This document shows positions 9,639 through 17,544 of a stretch of DNA of 64,000 bases, piece by piece (position 1 is the first letter of the stretch; each line of letters begins with the position of its first letter). The notes beneath the pieces were generated by a model. It saw only the letters and a program-made list of their open reading frames with translations. It was not told where the DNA came from and did no database searches. The stretch comes from an uncultured Flavobacteriales bacterium (GTDB lineage: Bacteria > Bacteroidota > Bacteroidia > Flavobacteriales_D > Parvicellaceae): NCBI GenBank assembly GCA_938075455.1, contig CALJHN010000007.1, positions 1 through 64,000 on the forward strand. Direction: 5' to 3'. The position numbers and the translations under genes were made by a program.

Positions 9639-9825
9639 GCTTTGGCTGTTGCATATAATTATTAAAAAATGAGTAAAATGAAAATTTATTGATTATAAAA
9701 ACGTTAGTAGTTTTAAGACAACCCTTACTGTTTTGTACTCGAATCATAATTATAAGATGAATAATTAATTTTCTATTTACATATTCTTTCTTAAATTAAC
9801 ACATTATTAAATTAATTTCAAAGCT

Positions 9826-11751
9826 TTGTTTAGAAGTCAAATATTTTTCTTATTTCTAATAATAAATATTAATCTTTTCTCACAAGGCATAAAAAGTATA
9901 AATGAAATTAATCAAGATTTTAAAGTTTTTTCTGTAAGTGATTCTAACAAATTAAACCCTCTAAAATTTTCAGTACAAATTGGAGAGTTTAATAAGCTTA
10001 TTGATTCTGAAAATCCAATTTCAAAATACCCTTTACTTTATTTTAAAGAAAAAAATAGTTATAAATATTTTGTTGGGAACTATTATAATTATTCAAGTGC
10101 TCAAATAATGAGTAAAATGCTCATAAATGATGGACTGGACAAAGCTTTTATAATTTGTTTTGGATCCATAACGAAGGAGTTAATAAACTCAGTAAATACT
10201 GTAGAATTAGAAGATTCCTTTGAAACGGATTTAGTTCAAGACAAAGAGGTTAATGTTCAAGAAAGTGAGGTAAAGATTCAAGACGAAGAGGTTAATGTTC
10301 AAGAAAGTGAGGTAAAGATTCAAGACGAAGAGGTTAATGTTCAAGAAAGTGAGGTAAAGATTCAAGACGAAGAGGTTAATGTTCAAGAAAGCGAGGTAAA
10401 GATTCAAGACGAAGAGGTTAATGTTCAAGAAAGTGAGGTAAAGATTCAAGACGAAGAGGTTAATGTTCAAGAAAGCGAGGTAAATATTCAAGATGAAGGT
10501 GCTAATATTCAAGAAAGTGAGGTAAAGATTCAAGATGAAGGAACTAAAAATCTTAGTTTAAATTCTAAAACAGAATACAAAGTTAATTCACAGAAAATCA
10601 GAATTGCAAATAAAGTTGATCAAGATTTTCAAGTTTTTCCTTTAAGTGATTCTAATAAATTAACTTCAACTAAATTTTCGATTCAAATAGGAGCTTTTAA
10701 GAATCTAATTGGTTTAGAAAGTCCAATTTCAAAATATCAACCCTTATTTTACTTTTTAGAAAAAAATATTTATAAATATTTTGTAGGAAATTTTGAAGAT
10801 CTTTCAAGCGCTATAAGTACGAAAAACCTTTTAGTCCAGGACGGCTTAAGTGATCCCCATATTGTTTGTTTTGATGCCAAAAAAAGAAATGCATCCAAGA
10901 ATGCAAAAAACCAATCAGAGACATTGGTTTATCGTTTAGGAACTTTCGTTGAGAATGATAAAATAAATGAAACAGAGACCAATTATATAGATAAATCTTC
11001 TGACATTGATGAAAAAATCCAAAAACTTAGAAGTCTAACTAACCCTTCAGATCCAGAACAATATACTCAAAACATCACCAATTTAGACCCAACTTTAAGG
11101 ATTTCAGGAGTTTCAGATTCTTCTCAATTTAAAGAAGTTTTTTACACTGTTCAATTGGGGGCCTACTCAAAACCTCTGCAACCTCCAAACTATATTTTCA
11201 AGTTTGATCTTTTTATGTCAGAACATAATTCTTTGTTCAAATATTACAATGGTCAATTTAAAACTTTTAATGAGGCTAGAAAACAGAGAGATATTTTCCG
11301 TTTATCCGGTATTTATGACGCTTTTATTGTTGCTTATGGTAAACCAAATAAAGGTTCATATTTATACGATGAAGAAATTAAAAATATTAATAAAAAGATA
11401 AATATTAATGAAAAAGCTCAAAAATCTATTAGTCTAACTAACTCTTCAGATCCAGAACAATATACTCAAAACATCACCAATTTAGACCCAAATTTAAGGA
11501 TTTCAGGAGTTTCAGATTCATCTCAATTTAAAGAAGTTTTTTACACTGTTCAATTGGGGGCCTACTCAAAACCTCTGCAACCTCCAAACTATATTTTCAA
11601 GTTTGATCTTTTTATGTTAGAATACAATTCTTTATTCAAATATTACAATGGTCAATTTAAAACACTTAATAAGGCTAGAAAACAGAGAGATATTTTCCGT
11701 TTATCCGGTATTTATGACGCTTTTATTGTTGCTTTTGGCAAATATAAATAG
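9826..11751 (+). CDS. Secreted multi-SPOR-domain protein with 14-residue tandem repeats
   Basis: A 641-residue protein starting at TTG 9826 (an in-frame stop lies at 9808-9810), with a signal peptide (IFFLFLIININLFSQ). Four SPOR-like modules are visible at residues ~45-114, ~281-350, ~437-505 and ~570-638, each with a core like VQIGAFK or VQLGAYSK, then YKYFVGNF or FKYYNGQF and a final AFIV. SPOR domains bind denuded septal peptidoglycan. Between modules 1 and 2 (residues 141-238) are seven copies of a 14-residue unit, EVNVQESEVKIQDE. Modules 3 and 4, with their linkers, are a near-identical duplication. It may act at the cell wall or division site. A small lipoprotein gene follows 39 bases downstream. 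The SPOR assignment is by pattern. Confidence 0.82.
   Translation: MFRSQIFFLFLIININLFSQGIKSINEINQDFKVFSVSDSNKLNPLKFSVQIGEFNKLIDSENPISKYPLLYFKEKNSYKYFVGNYYNYSSAQIMSKMLINDGLDKAFIICFGSITKELINSVNTVELEDSFETDLVQDKEVNVQESEVKIQDEEVNVQESEVKIQDEEVNVQESEVKIQDEEVNVQESEVKIQDEEVNVQESEVKIQDEEVNVQESEVNIQDEGANIQESEVKIQDEGTKNLSLNSKTEYKVNSQKIRIANKVDQDFQVFPLSDSNKLTSTKFSIQIGAFKNLIGLESPISKYQPLFYFLEKNIYKYFVGNFEDLSSAISTKNLLVQDGLSDPHIVCFDAKKRNASKNAKNQSETLVYRLGTFVENDKINETETNYIDKSSDIDEKIQKLRSLTNPSDPEQYTQNITNLDPTLRISGVSDSSQFKEVFYTVQLGAYSKPLQPPNYIFKFDLFMSEHNSLFKYYNGQFKTFNEARKQRDIFRLSGIYDAFIVAYGKPNKGSYLYDEEIKNINKKININEKAQKSISLTNSSDPEQYTQNITNLDPNLRISGVSDSSQFKEVFYTVQLGAYSKPLQPPNYIFKFDLFMLEYNSLFKYYNGQFKTLNKARKQRDIFRLSGIYDAFIVAFGKYK
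10246..10539 (+). repeat. Seven 42-bp in-frame tandem repeats
   Basis: Unit boundaries fall at 10246, 10288, 10330, 10372, 10414, 10456 and 10498. The first five copies encode the same 14 residues; copies six and seven are diverged (EVNVQESEVNIQDE and GANIQESEVKIQDE). Each unit is two heptads, xVxVQES and xVxIQDE, so a 21-bp sub-periodicity is present. Synonymous differences between units are rare, which indicates recent expansion. Confidence 0.95.
11029..11349 (+). repeat. Segmental duplication in the SPOR gene, copy 1
   Basis: About 320 bases here recur at 11428-11748, offset by exactly 399 bases (133 codons), in frame and nearly identical. The unit contains a linker (SDPEQYTQNITNLDP) and a complete SPOR-like module. 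Confidence 0.92.
11428..11748 (+). repeat. Segmental duplication in the SPOR gene, copy 2
   Basis: Second copy of the linker-plus-SPOR unit, running to the end of the gene. A few substitutions separate the copies, such as MSEHNS versus MLEYNS and FNEARK versus LNKARK. Confidence 0.92.
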
Positions 11752-11790
11752 TCGATATTTATGTAAGGGAATAAGAGTAACCTAATAGAA

Positions 11791-12198
11791 TTGAAAAAAT
11801 TAAATAGAAAATTATTAATTGTATTTGTTTTTTGTAGCCTGATTTCATGCAGAAGATACCCTAATGACTCTAGGTTGCAAGGAGAGTGGACAACTGTTCA
11901 ATTAGATCAAGCAAATGGAGTAGAAATTACAGCTTCAATTTTCTTTGTTTATGATGGAGATATTTCCTATACAAGAGGCAATCTTTCTTGGCTTGGGAAG
12001 TGGAATACTGACAGGGGTGTATTAACAGTAAGCTTTGAAGATTCTACTATAAATGGGACCTATGATTATAAAGTCAAAAATCAGAATCAAAATACAACAG
12101 CTGCAAAGCCTTTTGATGAACTCGAACTTAACCCAATCGAAATTCACGATTCTTTATTGGTAAATCAATTTTTAGGAACTTTTAATTCTATCTACTAA
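11791..12198 (+). CDS. Small putative lipoprotein, lipocalin-like
   Basis: A 135-residue protein starting at TTG 11791. The N-terminus MKKLNRKLLIVFVFCSLISC is a lipoprotein signal with the lipobox LISC, so the mature protein should start at Cys20 and be membrane-anchored. The body (LQGEWTTVQLD, then FFVYDGDISY, WLGKWNTDRGVLTVSF) has the look of the small lipocalin-like domains common in Bacteroidota lipoproteins, but I cannot assign a family firmly. It lies 39 bases after the SPOR gene on the same strand and may be cotranscribed. No function is assigned. Confidence 0.75.
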   Translation: MKKLNRKLLIVFVFCSLISCRRYPNDSRLQGEWTTVQLDQANGVEITASIFFVYDGDISYTRGNLSWLGKWNTDRGVLTVSFEDSTINGTYDYKVKNQNQNTTAAKPFDELELNPIEIHDSLLVNQFLGTFNSIY

Positions 12199-12205
12199 AG
12201 TTATA

Positions 12206-13423
12206 TTAGTTTATAGAGTATTTGAAAAACCTCTTATCATCTTCTTTTCTAATTCTTTCAATCTTCAATCTTCCATTGTCATTTATAGTTCTAATAATGG
12301 AACTTCTTTTTGACTTTATAGAGTCAAAACTTAAATGTGATATTCCTAATAATTCATCTAACTCTTCTCTTTTGATAGTAGATCCTTTATTAATTAATAG
12401 TCTTTTTTCAATTTCAAATGTGTTTTCGTTAGTTGAGTAACTATTTAAATTTATTTTTTTTATCAGTAAAACAATTAAAACACATAAAATTATAAATCCA
12501 ATTGCATATGCTGATATTTCATAAATTCTATTTTCTAAGATTCTATCGTAGTATATCTCTTTCATAGGATATCTATCATAAACGCTTGACTCATTAATTA
12601 CAATAGAGGATAATTCATTGCTAGAATTTCTATAGAAAAGTGTACTATCTTTTAAATAAACATAAGAAATCCCATCCATACAAGGGATATCTTTTAATAA
12701 ATTAGTAAAGAGCCTTTCACCAGTTTTTTTATCAAAAATTCCGTAGATACACTTTTCCAAAGTACTGTTTTCATATATTATGTACCTGTGAGATTCTCCA
12801 ATAATATCCTTATTCCCAAATGAAAGATCGGGGCTGTACATGGAACTAAACCCACCAATTTCTGTGAATGAAAAGGTACTCATGTCAATTTCTCCAAATA
12901 TAAAATTGAATTTTTTAGATTTATTATTACCATTTAGAGTAAGTAAGACGTTTAACTTATTATTTATTAACCATGAGGATATAATTTTCTCTGCATTGAA
13001 AGGATAATTTTTAATTTCTATTTTAAACCACTCTCTATTTTTTTTATTGAATTCTAAAAGTTTAGAACATGATGCCCAAAGTCCTTGTCCTCCAAATGAA
13101 TAAAATTTATTTTGATTAATGAATAAATATCTATTGAAAGTACTTCCATGGTAAATACCCTTACTTAATTTCTCTACACTAACAGTGCTGTCAAATTTTA
13201 TTTTGAATAGATGAAGAGTTCCATCAGGATTATAATATGCTAATGAGTCGTTTTGGAATCTTATGTTTTTAAAAAAATGAGTTTCTAAATTCCTTGTAAT
13301 TGTAGGGTCATTAAATTCTTCAAGCTTGATTACAACTTCCTTTAAATCAATCTTTGGAGGAGTTATTTTCGAAAATCCCTGCAGGCTAAATACTATTATG
13401 GAAAGTAATACATAATATTTCAT
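12206..13423 (-). CDS. Transmembrane protein with periplasmic propeller-like region and cytoplasmic winged-helix-like tail
   Basis: A 405-residue protein. A signal peptide (~1-18) is followed by ~280 periplasmic residues with short strand-rich repeats (YSFGGQGLW, IYGIFDKKTGERLF) suggesting a beta-propeller. One membrane helix (~301-323, IGFIILCVLIVLLIKK) is followed by an 82-residue cytoplasmic tail. The tail (TIKREELDELLGIS, then KSKRSSIIRTIN and RIRKEDDKRFFKYSI) looks like a winged helix. The topology would suit a sensor that signals directly to DNA or to a partner, but this is inference from architecture. It is monocistronic, convergent with the lipoprotein gene (7 bases between stops), and its upstream region holds a palindrome cluster at 13499-13544. 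The function is unknown. Confidence 0.8.
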   Translation of the reverse strand: MKYYVLLSIIVFSLQGFSKITPPKIDLKEVVIKLEEFNDPTITRNLETHFFKNIRFQNDSLAYYNPDGTLHLFKIKFDSTVSVEKLSKGIYHGSTFNRYLFINQNKFYSFGGQGLWASCSKLLEFNKKNREWFKIEIKNYPFNAEKIISSWLINNKLNVLLTLNGNNKSKKFNFIFGEIDMSTFSFTEIGGFSSMYSPDLSFGNKDIIGESHRYIIYENSTLEKCIYGIFDKKTGERLFTNLLKDIPCMDGISYVYLKDSTLFYRNSSNELSSIVINESSVYDRYPMKEIYYDRILENRIYEISAYAIGFIILCVLIVLLIKKINLNSYSTNENTFEIEKRLLINKGSTIKREELDELLGISHLSFDSIKSKRSSIIRTINDNGRLKIERIRKEDDKRFFKYSIN

Positions 13424-13498
13424 CTAGATTCCTTTCACTCAATGTAGTAAATGTTTTTTGAATCACTTTTGATTTGCTCCTTTTATAGTAAATATGTA

Positions 13499-13544
13499 CA
13501 CCTATAATAGGTGAATTCACCTAAATTAACCTACTTTTAAGGTG
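13499..13544. promoter_or_regulatory. Operator-like cluster of CACCT/AGGTG inverted repeats
   Basis: Positions 13499-13513 read CACCTATAATAGGTG, a perfect 7-1-7 palindrome. Overlapping it, 13509-13522 read AGGTGAATTCACCT, a perfect 14-base palindrome. Related half sites AACCT (13528-13532) and AAGGTG (13539-13544) follow. It lies 76 bases upstream of the start of the winged-helix membrane protein gene. Several half sites at near-regular spacing suggest binding by a dimeric regulator; the regulator is unknown. Confidence 0.5.
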
Positions 13545-13706
13545 CAGTCTAAAAATTATTCTCTCCGAAAACATATTTTTTTAATTGCTCTAATTACCAT
13601 TAAAAGTCCTTTTTTATGCAATCTTGCTTTGCTATTTTGTTCTTAATTATTGATATTAGTTGGTAATTACATAACTAAAGTTAATTTAAGTAAGAGATTA
13701 ATTTTA

Positions 13707-13811
13707 ATGAAAACAATTAAAGAATTCCGTAGATGTTACCAGGCTTTATATAATTTAGATTTTTTGGACCCACCTATTCTTCAAACACACTATTTTCTTA
13801 GAACCAATTAA
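13707..13811 (+). CDS. Possible 34-residue small ORF
   Basis: An ATG at 13707 opens 34 codons ending in TAA. The product starts MKTIKEFRRCYQAL and contains LDFLDPP; it has no signal or membrane segment. It is tail-to-tail with the 13817-14377 gene. A chance ORF of this length is plausible in AT-rich DNA, so support is weak. Confidence 0.2.
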   Translation: MKTIKEFRRCYQALYNLDFLDPPILQTHYFLRTN

Positions 13812-13816
13812 TAAAT

Positions 13817-14377
13817 CTACTCTAAAATAAACCGTTTACTAGAGCTACCATCATCAAAAATATCTATTAAAATTTTGTTTTGCCTGTCTTTAACTTCTCT
13901 CCCTAAAATATCTATGGTTTTTAATAGAATTTTCTCACGATAAATCTCCTTTTTTATAACTTTTGTTAATGGATTATACAATAGTTCACAAGTATATTCT
14001 CCAGGGTTTTGACCTATTAAATTGGAGTATGTAAAATATATATATAATGGGTAATTTATATTAATTAATTGACTTGATGGTAAAACAAAGTTTAGTCCAA
14101 TATTTGTATAATAATATGAGGAAGTTGTTCCAGAGGGAGTAACGAACCAATTTATTTGACCCTTTTGTATTGTATCGCCAAGAGCGTCTAACGTATATTC
14201 TATAAAAGGGTAATGAGTGTCCATATTATCAGCATTGTAAATATGAAAAGTGATAGAGTCATTTTGAATAACAACATCATTTACAGTCAATAAAGAACAA
14301 TTAACTAGACCTTGTCCAAAACTAAAAATAGGAAAAAATAACTGTAAATAAAGTATCTTTTGTATAGTTCTTGACAT
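13817..14377 (-). CDS. Secreted protein with abbreviated C-terminal sorting-like motif
   Basis: A 186-residue protein. ATG 14377 is preferred over the TTG one codon upstream. The signal peptide ends near FSFGQG. The middle is strand-rich (FHIYNADNMDTHYPFIEYTL) without a family I can name. The C-terminus (LLKTIDILGREVK, then IFDDGSSSKRFILE) is a short pattern seen at the end of many secreted Bacteroidota proteins and resembles a reduced T9SS sorting domain. It is probably exported; the function is unknown. It follows tRNA-Arg(CCU) on the same strand. Confidence 0.75.
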   Translation of the reverse strand: MSRTIQKILYLQLFFPIFSFGQGLVNCSLLTVNDVVIQNDSITFHIYNADNMDTHYPFIEYTLDALGDTIQKGQINWFVTPSGTTSSYYYTNIGLNFVLPSSQLININYPLYIYFTYSNLIGQNPGEYTCELLYNPLTKVIKKEIYREKILLKTIDILGREVKDRQNKILIDIFDDGSSSKRFILE

Positions 14378-14422
14378 CAAATAAATTTATGTAAAAAAAC
14401 CATTTTTTAATTTTTTTTTGTG

Positions 14423-14495
14423 TACTCCCACCGAGACTCGAACTCAGATCTACTGCTTAGGAGGCGGTTATTCTATCCTGTTGAACTATGGGAGC
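14423..14495 (-). tRNA. tRNA-Arg (anticodon CCU)
   Basis: On the minus strand a 73-base cloverleaf folds. The acceptor is GCTCCCA/TGGGAGT, the D arm GTTC/GAAT, the anticodon loop CTCCTAA (anticodon CCU at 34-36), and the T arm CTGAG/CTCGG with loop TTCGAGT and discriminator A. The anticodon stem ACCGC/GCAGT has one C-A mismatch (29-41). CCA is not encoded. It begins 13 bases after the metG stop on the same strand, so it is probably transcribed with metG. Confidence 0.93.
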
Positions 14496-14508
14496 AATAA
14501 AGTTTAAA

Positions 14509-16569
14509 TTACCTTATGGTGTTACCTGCTTCTAAGTCTTTAGTAGGAGATACAAAAGCCAATTCGCCTTCCTTTGTTTCGGCCATCAAGATCATCCCTT
14601 GAGATTCAACTCCTCTAATCTTTCGCGGAGCTAAATTTAACAATACACTAACTTTTTGCCCAACAATATCTTCTGGATTATAATGCTCAGCAATACCTGA
14701 AACTACGGTTCTAATATCAATTCCTGTATCTACCGTAAGTTTTAATAATTTATCGGCTTTTTCCACTTTTTCTGAAGCGGTTATGGTGCCTACACGAATG
14801 TCCATTTTCATGAACTCGTCAAAAGTAATTTCGTCTTTCATAGGAGGATATTTATTGGTTTTTTGTCTTTGTTTTTTTAATTTTTCAATCTGCTCATCAA
14901 TTTTTTTGTCTTCTATTTTTTGAAAAAGAATTCTGGGCTCATTTATTGTATGATTTTCAGGCATTAATTGATCCTTCCCTGCTTTGTCCCATCTAGGAAG
15001 ATTGATATTTAATAGCTCAGCCAAATACAAGGCTTTTTTTGGCATAAAAGGTTCGAAAATAATAGCCAAATTAGCAGTAATTTGTAATGAAATGTTCATT
15101 ATTGTTTTTACCCTTTCCGGATCCGTTTTTATCAGCTTCCAGGGTTCGGTATCTGCCAAGTATTTATTTCCAGCTCTAGCTAATTTCATTGCTTCTCCTT
15201 GCGCATCTCTAAATTTAAAGGAGTTTATAGCTTGGGCAATATTATTAGGTGCTTCTTTAATAATTTTAAGCAACTCTATATCTACATCTAAAAGCTTATT
15301 TCTGGATGGAGTAACTCCGTTATAGTATTTCTTTGTGAGTACCAAAGTCCTATTTACAAAATTTCCAAAAATAGAGCAAAGCTCATTGTTGTTTCTAGCT
15401 TGAAAATCTTTCCATGAAAAATCACTGTCTTTGTTTTCAGGAGCAATGGAGCAAAGTACATATCTCAAAATATCTTCTTGATTTGGGAATTCAGTTATGT
15501 AATCTTTTCCCCAAACCGCCCAGTTTCTTGAAGTACTTAATTTTTGACCTTCTAAATTTAAAAACTCATTGGCAGGGATATTAGTTGGTAAAATATAGCC
15601 ATCTAATTCAGATAATATTGCAGGAAATATGATGGTGTGAAAAACAATATTGTCTTTTGCTAAAAAGTGGACCAAATTAGTGTCTTTATTTTTCCAGTAT
15701 TCCTCCCAGCTCTTTCCATTTTCATTTGCCCATTTTTTGGTTGCTGAAATGTATCCAATGGGAGCATCAAACCAAACATATAGTACTTTCCCTTCTCCAT
15801 CTTGCACTGGAACGCTCACCCCCCAATCCAAGTCTCTTGTAATTGCTCTAGGCTGAAGGCCTGCTTTGACCCAGCTCATACACTGGCCAACCACTTGATT
15901 CTTCCAATTTTCTGGATTATGCACTTGTTCTCCATTATAAATTCCTTTTTGAATCCATTCACTCAACCATTTCTCGTGTCTATCTAAAGGTAAATACCAA
16001 TGAGTAGTACTTTTTAATTGAGGACTTTTTCCGCTAAGTGTTGAAATTGGATTAATAAGTTCTGACGGGTTAAGAGCACTTCCACATTTTTCACATTGGT
16101 CACCGTATGCATTTTGATATCCACACTTAGGACATTGGCCAGTGATATATCTATCGGCCAAGAATTGTTGGTATTCTTCATCGAAGTATTGTTCTGATTC
16201 TTTTTTTTCAAAAGCCTCTTTTTTATTCATTTCCAAGAACAACTCTTTGGCAGTTTCATGGTGGTGTTTCGAAGAAGTCCTGTCATAAATGTCAAAACTA
16301 ATTCCTAGTTTTTCAAATATGTCTTTGTTTGAGAAATGGTACTCATCTACTATTTCTTTTGGACTTTTATTTTCTTTTTTTGCTCTTAGGGTGATAGCTG
16401 CACCATGCTCATCAGAACCACATATAAAAGCAACATCTTCGCCATTAGACCTTAAAAATCGAGCATAAATATCTGCAGAAATATAAACACCAGCTAAATG
16501 GCCCAAATGCAAAGGCCCGTTAGCATAGGGAAGAGCTGCGGTTATGGTATGTCTTTTTGGAGTTTTCAA
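14509..16569 (-). CDS. metG: Methionyl-tRNA synthetase
   Basis: A 686-residue class I aminoacyl-tRNA synthetase that charges tRNA-Met. The HIGH motif appears as PLHLGHL (~residue 18), the zinc knuckle as CPKCGYQNAYGDQCEKCG (~145), and the KMSKS loop as KLSTS (~343), a usual variant. The C-terminal ~110 residues (FMKMDIRVGTI onward) are the EMAP/Trbp111-type tRNA-binding domain, giving the long dimeric form found in Bacteroidota. The start is TTG at 16569 (MKTPKRHTITAALPYANG), which fits the family N-terminus well. tRNA-Arg(CCU) follows directly. Confidence 0.98.
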   Translation of the reverse strand: MKTPKRHTITAALPYANGPLHLGHLAGVYISADIYARFLRSNGEDVAFICGSDEHGAAITLRAKKENKSPKEIVDEYHFSNKDIFEKLGISFDIYDRTSSKHHHETAKELFLEMNKKEAFEKKESEQYFDEEYQQFLADRYITGQCPKCGYQNAYGDQCEKCGSALNPSELINPISTLSGKSPQLKSTTHWYLPLDRHEKWLSEWIQKGIYNGEQVHNPENWKNQVVGQCMSWVKAGLQPRAITRDLDWGVSVPVQDGEGKVLYVWFDAPIGYISATKKWANENGKSWEEYWKNKDTNLVHFLAKDNIVFHTIIFPAILSELDGYILPTNIPANEFLNLEGQKLSTSRNWAVWGKDYITEFPNQEDILRYVLCSIAPENKDSDFSWKDFQARNNNELCSIFGNFVNRTLVLTKKYYNGVTPSRNKLLDVDIELLKIIKEAPNNIAQAINSFKFRDAQGEAMKLARAGNKYLADTEPWKLIKTDPERVKTIMNISLQITANLAIIFEPFMPKKALYLAELLNINLPRWDKAGKDQLMPENHTINEPRILFQKIEDKKIDEQIEKLKKQRQKTNKYPPMKDEITFDEFMKMDIRVGTITASEKVEKADKLLKLTVDTGIDIRTVVSGIAEHYNPEDIVGQKVSVLLNLAPRKIRGVESQGMILMAETKEGELAFVSPTKDLEAGNTIR

Positions 16570-16587
16570 AATTTAATTTAGAATGGC

Positions 16588-16595
16588 CAAATATA
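16588..16595 (-). promoter_or_regulatory. Possible -7 element (TATATTTG) of metG
   Basis: The minus-strand reading TATATTTG matches TAnnTTTG and sits 19 bases before the metG TTG start. The -33 position has no clear TTG, so the call is tentative. Confidence 0.3.
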
Positions 16596-16634
16596 AGTTA
16601 ATATGCTATTTTTATACTAAAGAATTTAAATGAA

Positions 16635-17531
16635 ATGAATTTACCCCCCAAATTAAAACTTAACGACGAAGTTATTCTAATTGCTCCGGCTAGAAAAGTG
16701 GAATTAGAATCGCTTATAATGGCCGAAAATTTATTGTTAAAATGGGGATTAAAACCATTGCGTTCCAAAAATATTTTAGCAGAGTCTGGTATTTTAGCAG
16801 GGGATAAAGAAGAAAGAGCATTAGATTTGCAATGGGCTATAAACCATCCAACTTCAAGGGCCATATGGTGTTTTAGGGGAGGATACGGATCTATTCAACT
16901 TTTAGAAGGATTAAATCCAGCGTCTTTTTTACAAAACCCAAAATGGATAATAGGGTTTTCAGACATTACCAATATTCATTGTTTCTCTAATATTATTTTA
17001 AATACAGCCTCTATTCATGCTACAATGCCAATAAATGTTGGGTTAAATACTCCACAATCTTTAGAATCTTTAAAGAGATTTTTATTTAAACAAGAAATAA
17101 ACTATAAAATAAATTCCTTCTCTAAAAATATACATGGTGAGGTAAAAGGCGCTTTAGTTGGAGGAAATCTATCTGTTTTGTGCGCTAACTTAGGAACCAA
17201 TTATCAGCCAGATTTTGAAAATAAAATTTTATTTATTGAAGACATAGACGAATATTTTTACAAAATTGATAGAATGCTATGGCAGTTGAAATTTGCGGGT
17301 GTATTTCATCAAATAAAGGGGCTCATTGTGGGACATTTCACTAATACCAAAGACAATTCTACAGCATTTGGAATGGATATAGAAGAAATGGTATTACAAA
17401 AACTAAATGAATATGATTTTCCTGTAGTTTTTAATTTTCCCTCAGGTCATGAAAAAGAAAATTTAACTTTACCATTAGGATTACCGCTAAATTTAAAAGT
17501 AAACTCTAAGTCTACATTATTACAAACTTAA
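16635..17531 (+). CDS. ldcA: LD-carboxypeptidase (peptidase S66)
   Basis: A 298-residue S66 serine peptidase that trims the terminal D-alanine from tetrapeptides during peptidoglycan recycling. The nucleophile serine is in IIGFSDITN (~residue 109). The Glu is in FIEDIDEYFYKIDRML (~202) and the His in GLIVGHFTNT (~233), completing the Ser-Glu-His triad. There is no signal peptide, as expected for the cytosolic enzyme. It is the first gene of a plus-strand run of five genes to 22472 with small gaps. Confidence 0.95.
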   Translation: MNLPPKLKLNDEVILIAPARKVELESLIMAENLLLKWGLKPLRSKNILAESGILAGDKEERALDLQWAINHPTSRAIWCFRGGYGSIQLLEGLNPASFLQNPKWIIGFSDITNIHCFSNIILNTASIHATMPINVGLNTPQSLESLKRFLFKQEINYKINSFSKNIHGEVKGALVGGNLSVLCANLGTNYQPDFENKILFIEDIDEYFYKIDRMLWQLKFAGVFHQIKGLIVGHFTNTKDNSTAFGMDIEEMVLQKLNEYDFPVVFNFPSGHEKENLTLPLGLPLNLKVNSKSTLLQT

Positions 17532-17544
17532 CAAAACCCTTTAT

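Larger units (their letters stand above)
13424..13816. other. 393-bp intergenic region with palindrome cluster and a possible small ORF
   Basis: It holds the inverted CACCT repeats at 13499-13544 and a 34-codon open frame at 13707-13811, both listed separately. The rest is AT-rich and shows no hairpin terminator or promoter consensus. Confidence 0.6.

Noticed and set aside
10231-10533. 100-codon minus-strand ORF opposite the 42-bp repeats
   Set aside because: It is the reverse-strand shadow of the tandem array; any stop-free unit makes a long antisense frame when repeated in phase.
10246-10539. Tandem repeats considered as a CRISPR array
   Set aside because: The units are contiguous, with no variable spacers, and they are in frame in a coding sequence.
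14984-15325. 113-codon plus-strand ORF inside metG
   Set aside because: It is an antisense shadow of a well-supported aminoacyl-tRNA synthetase gene.
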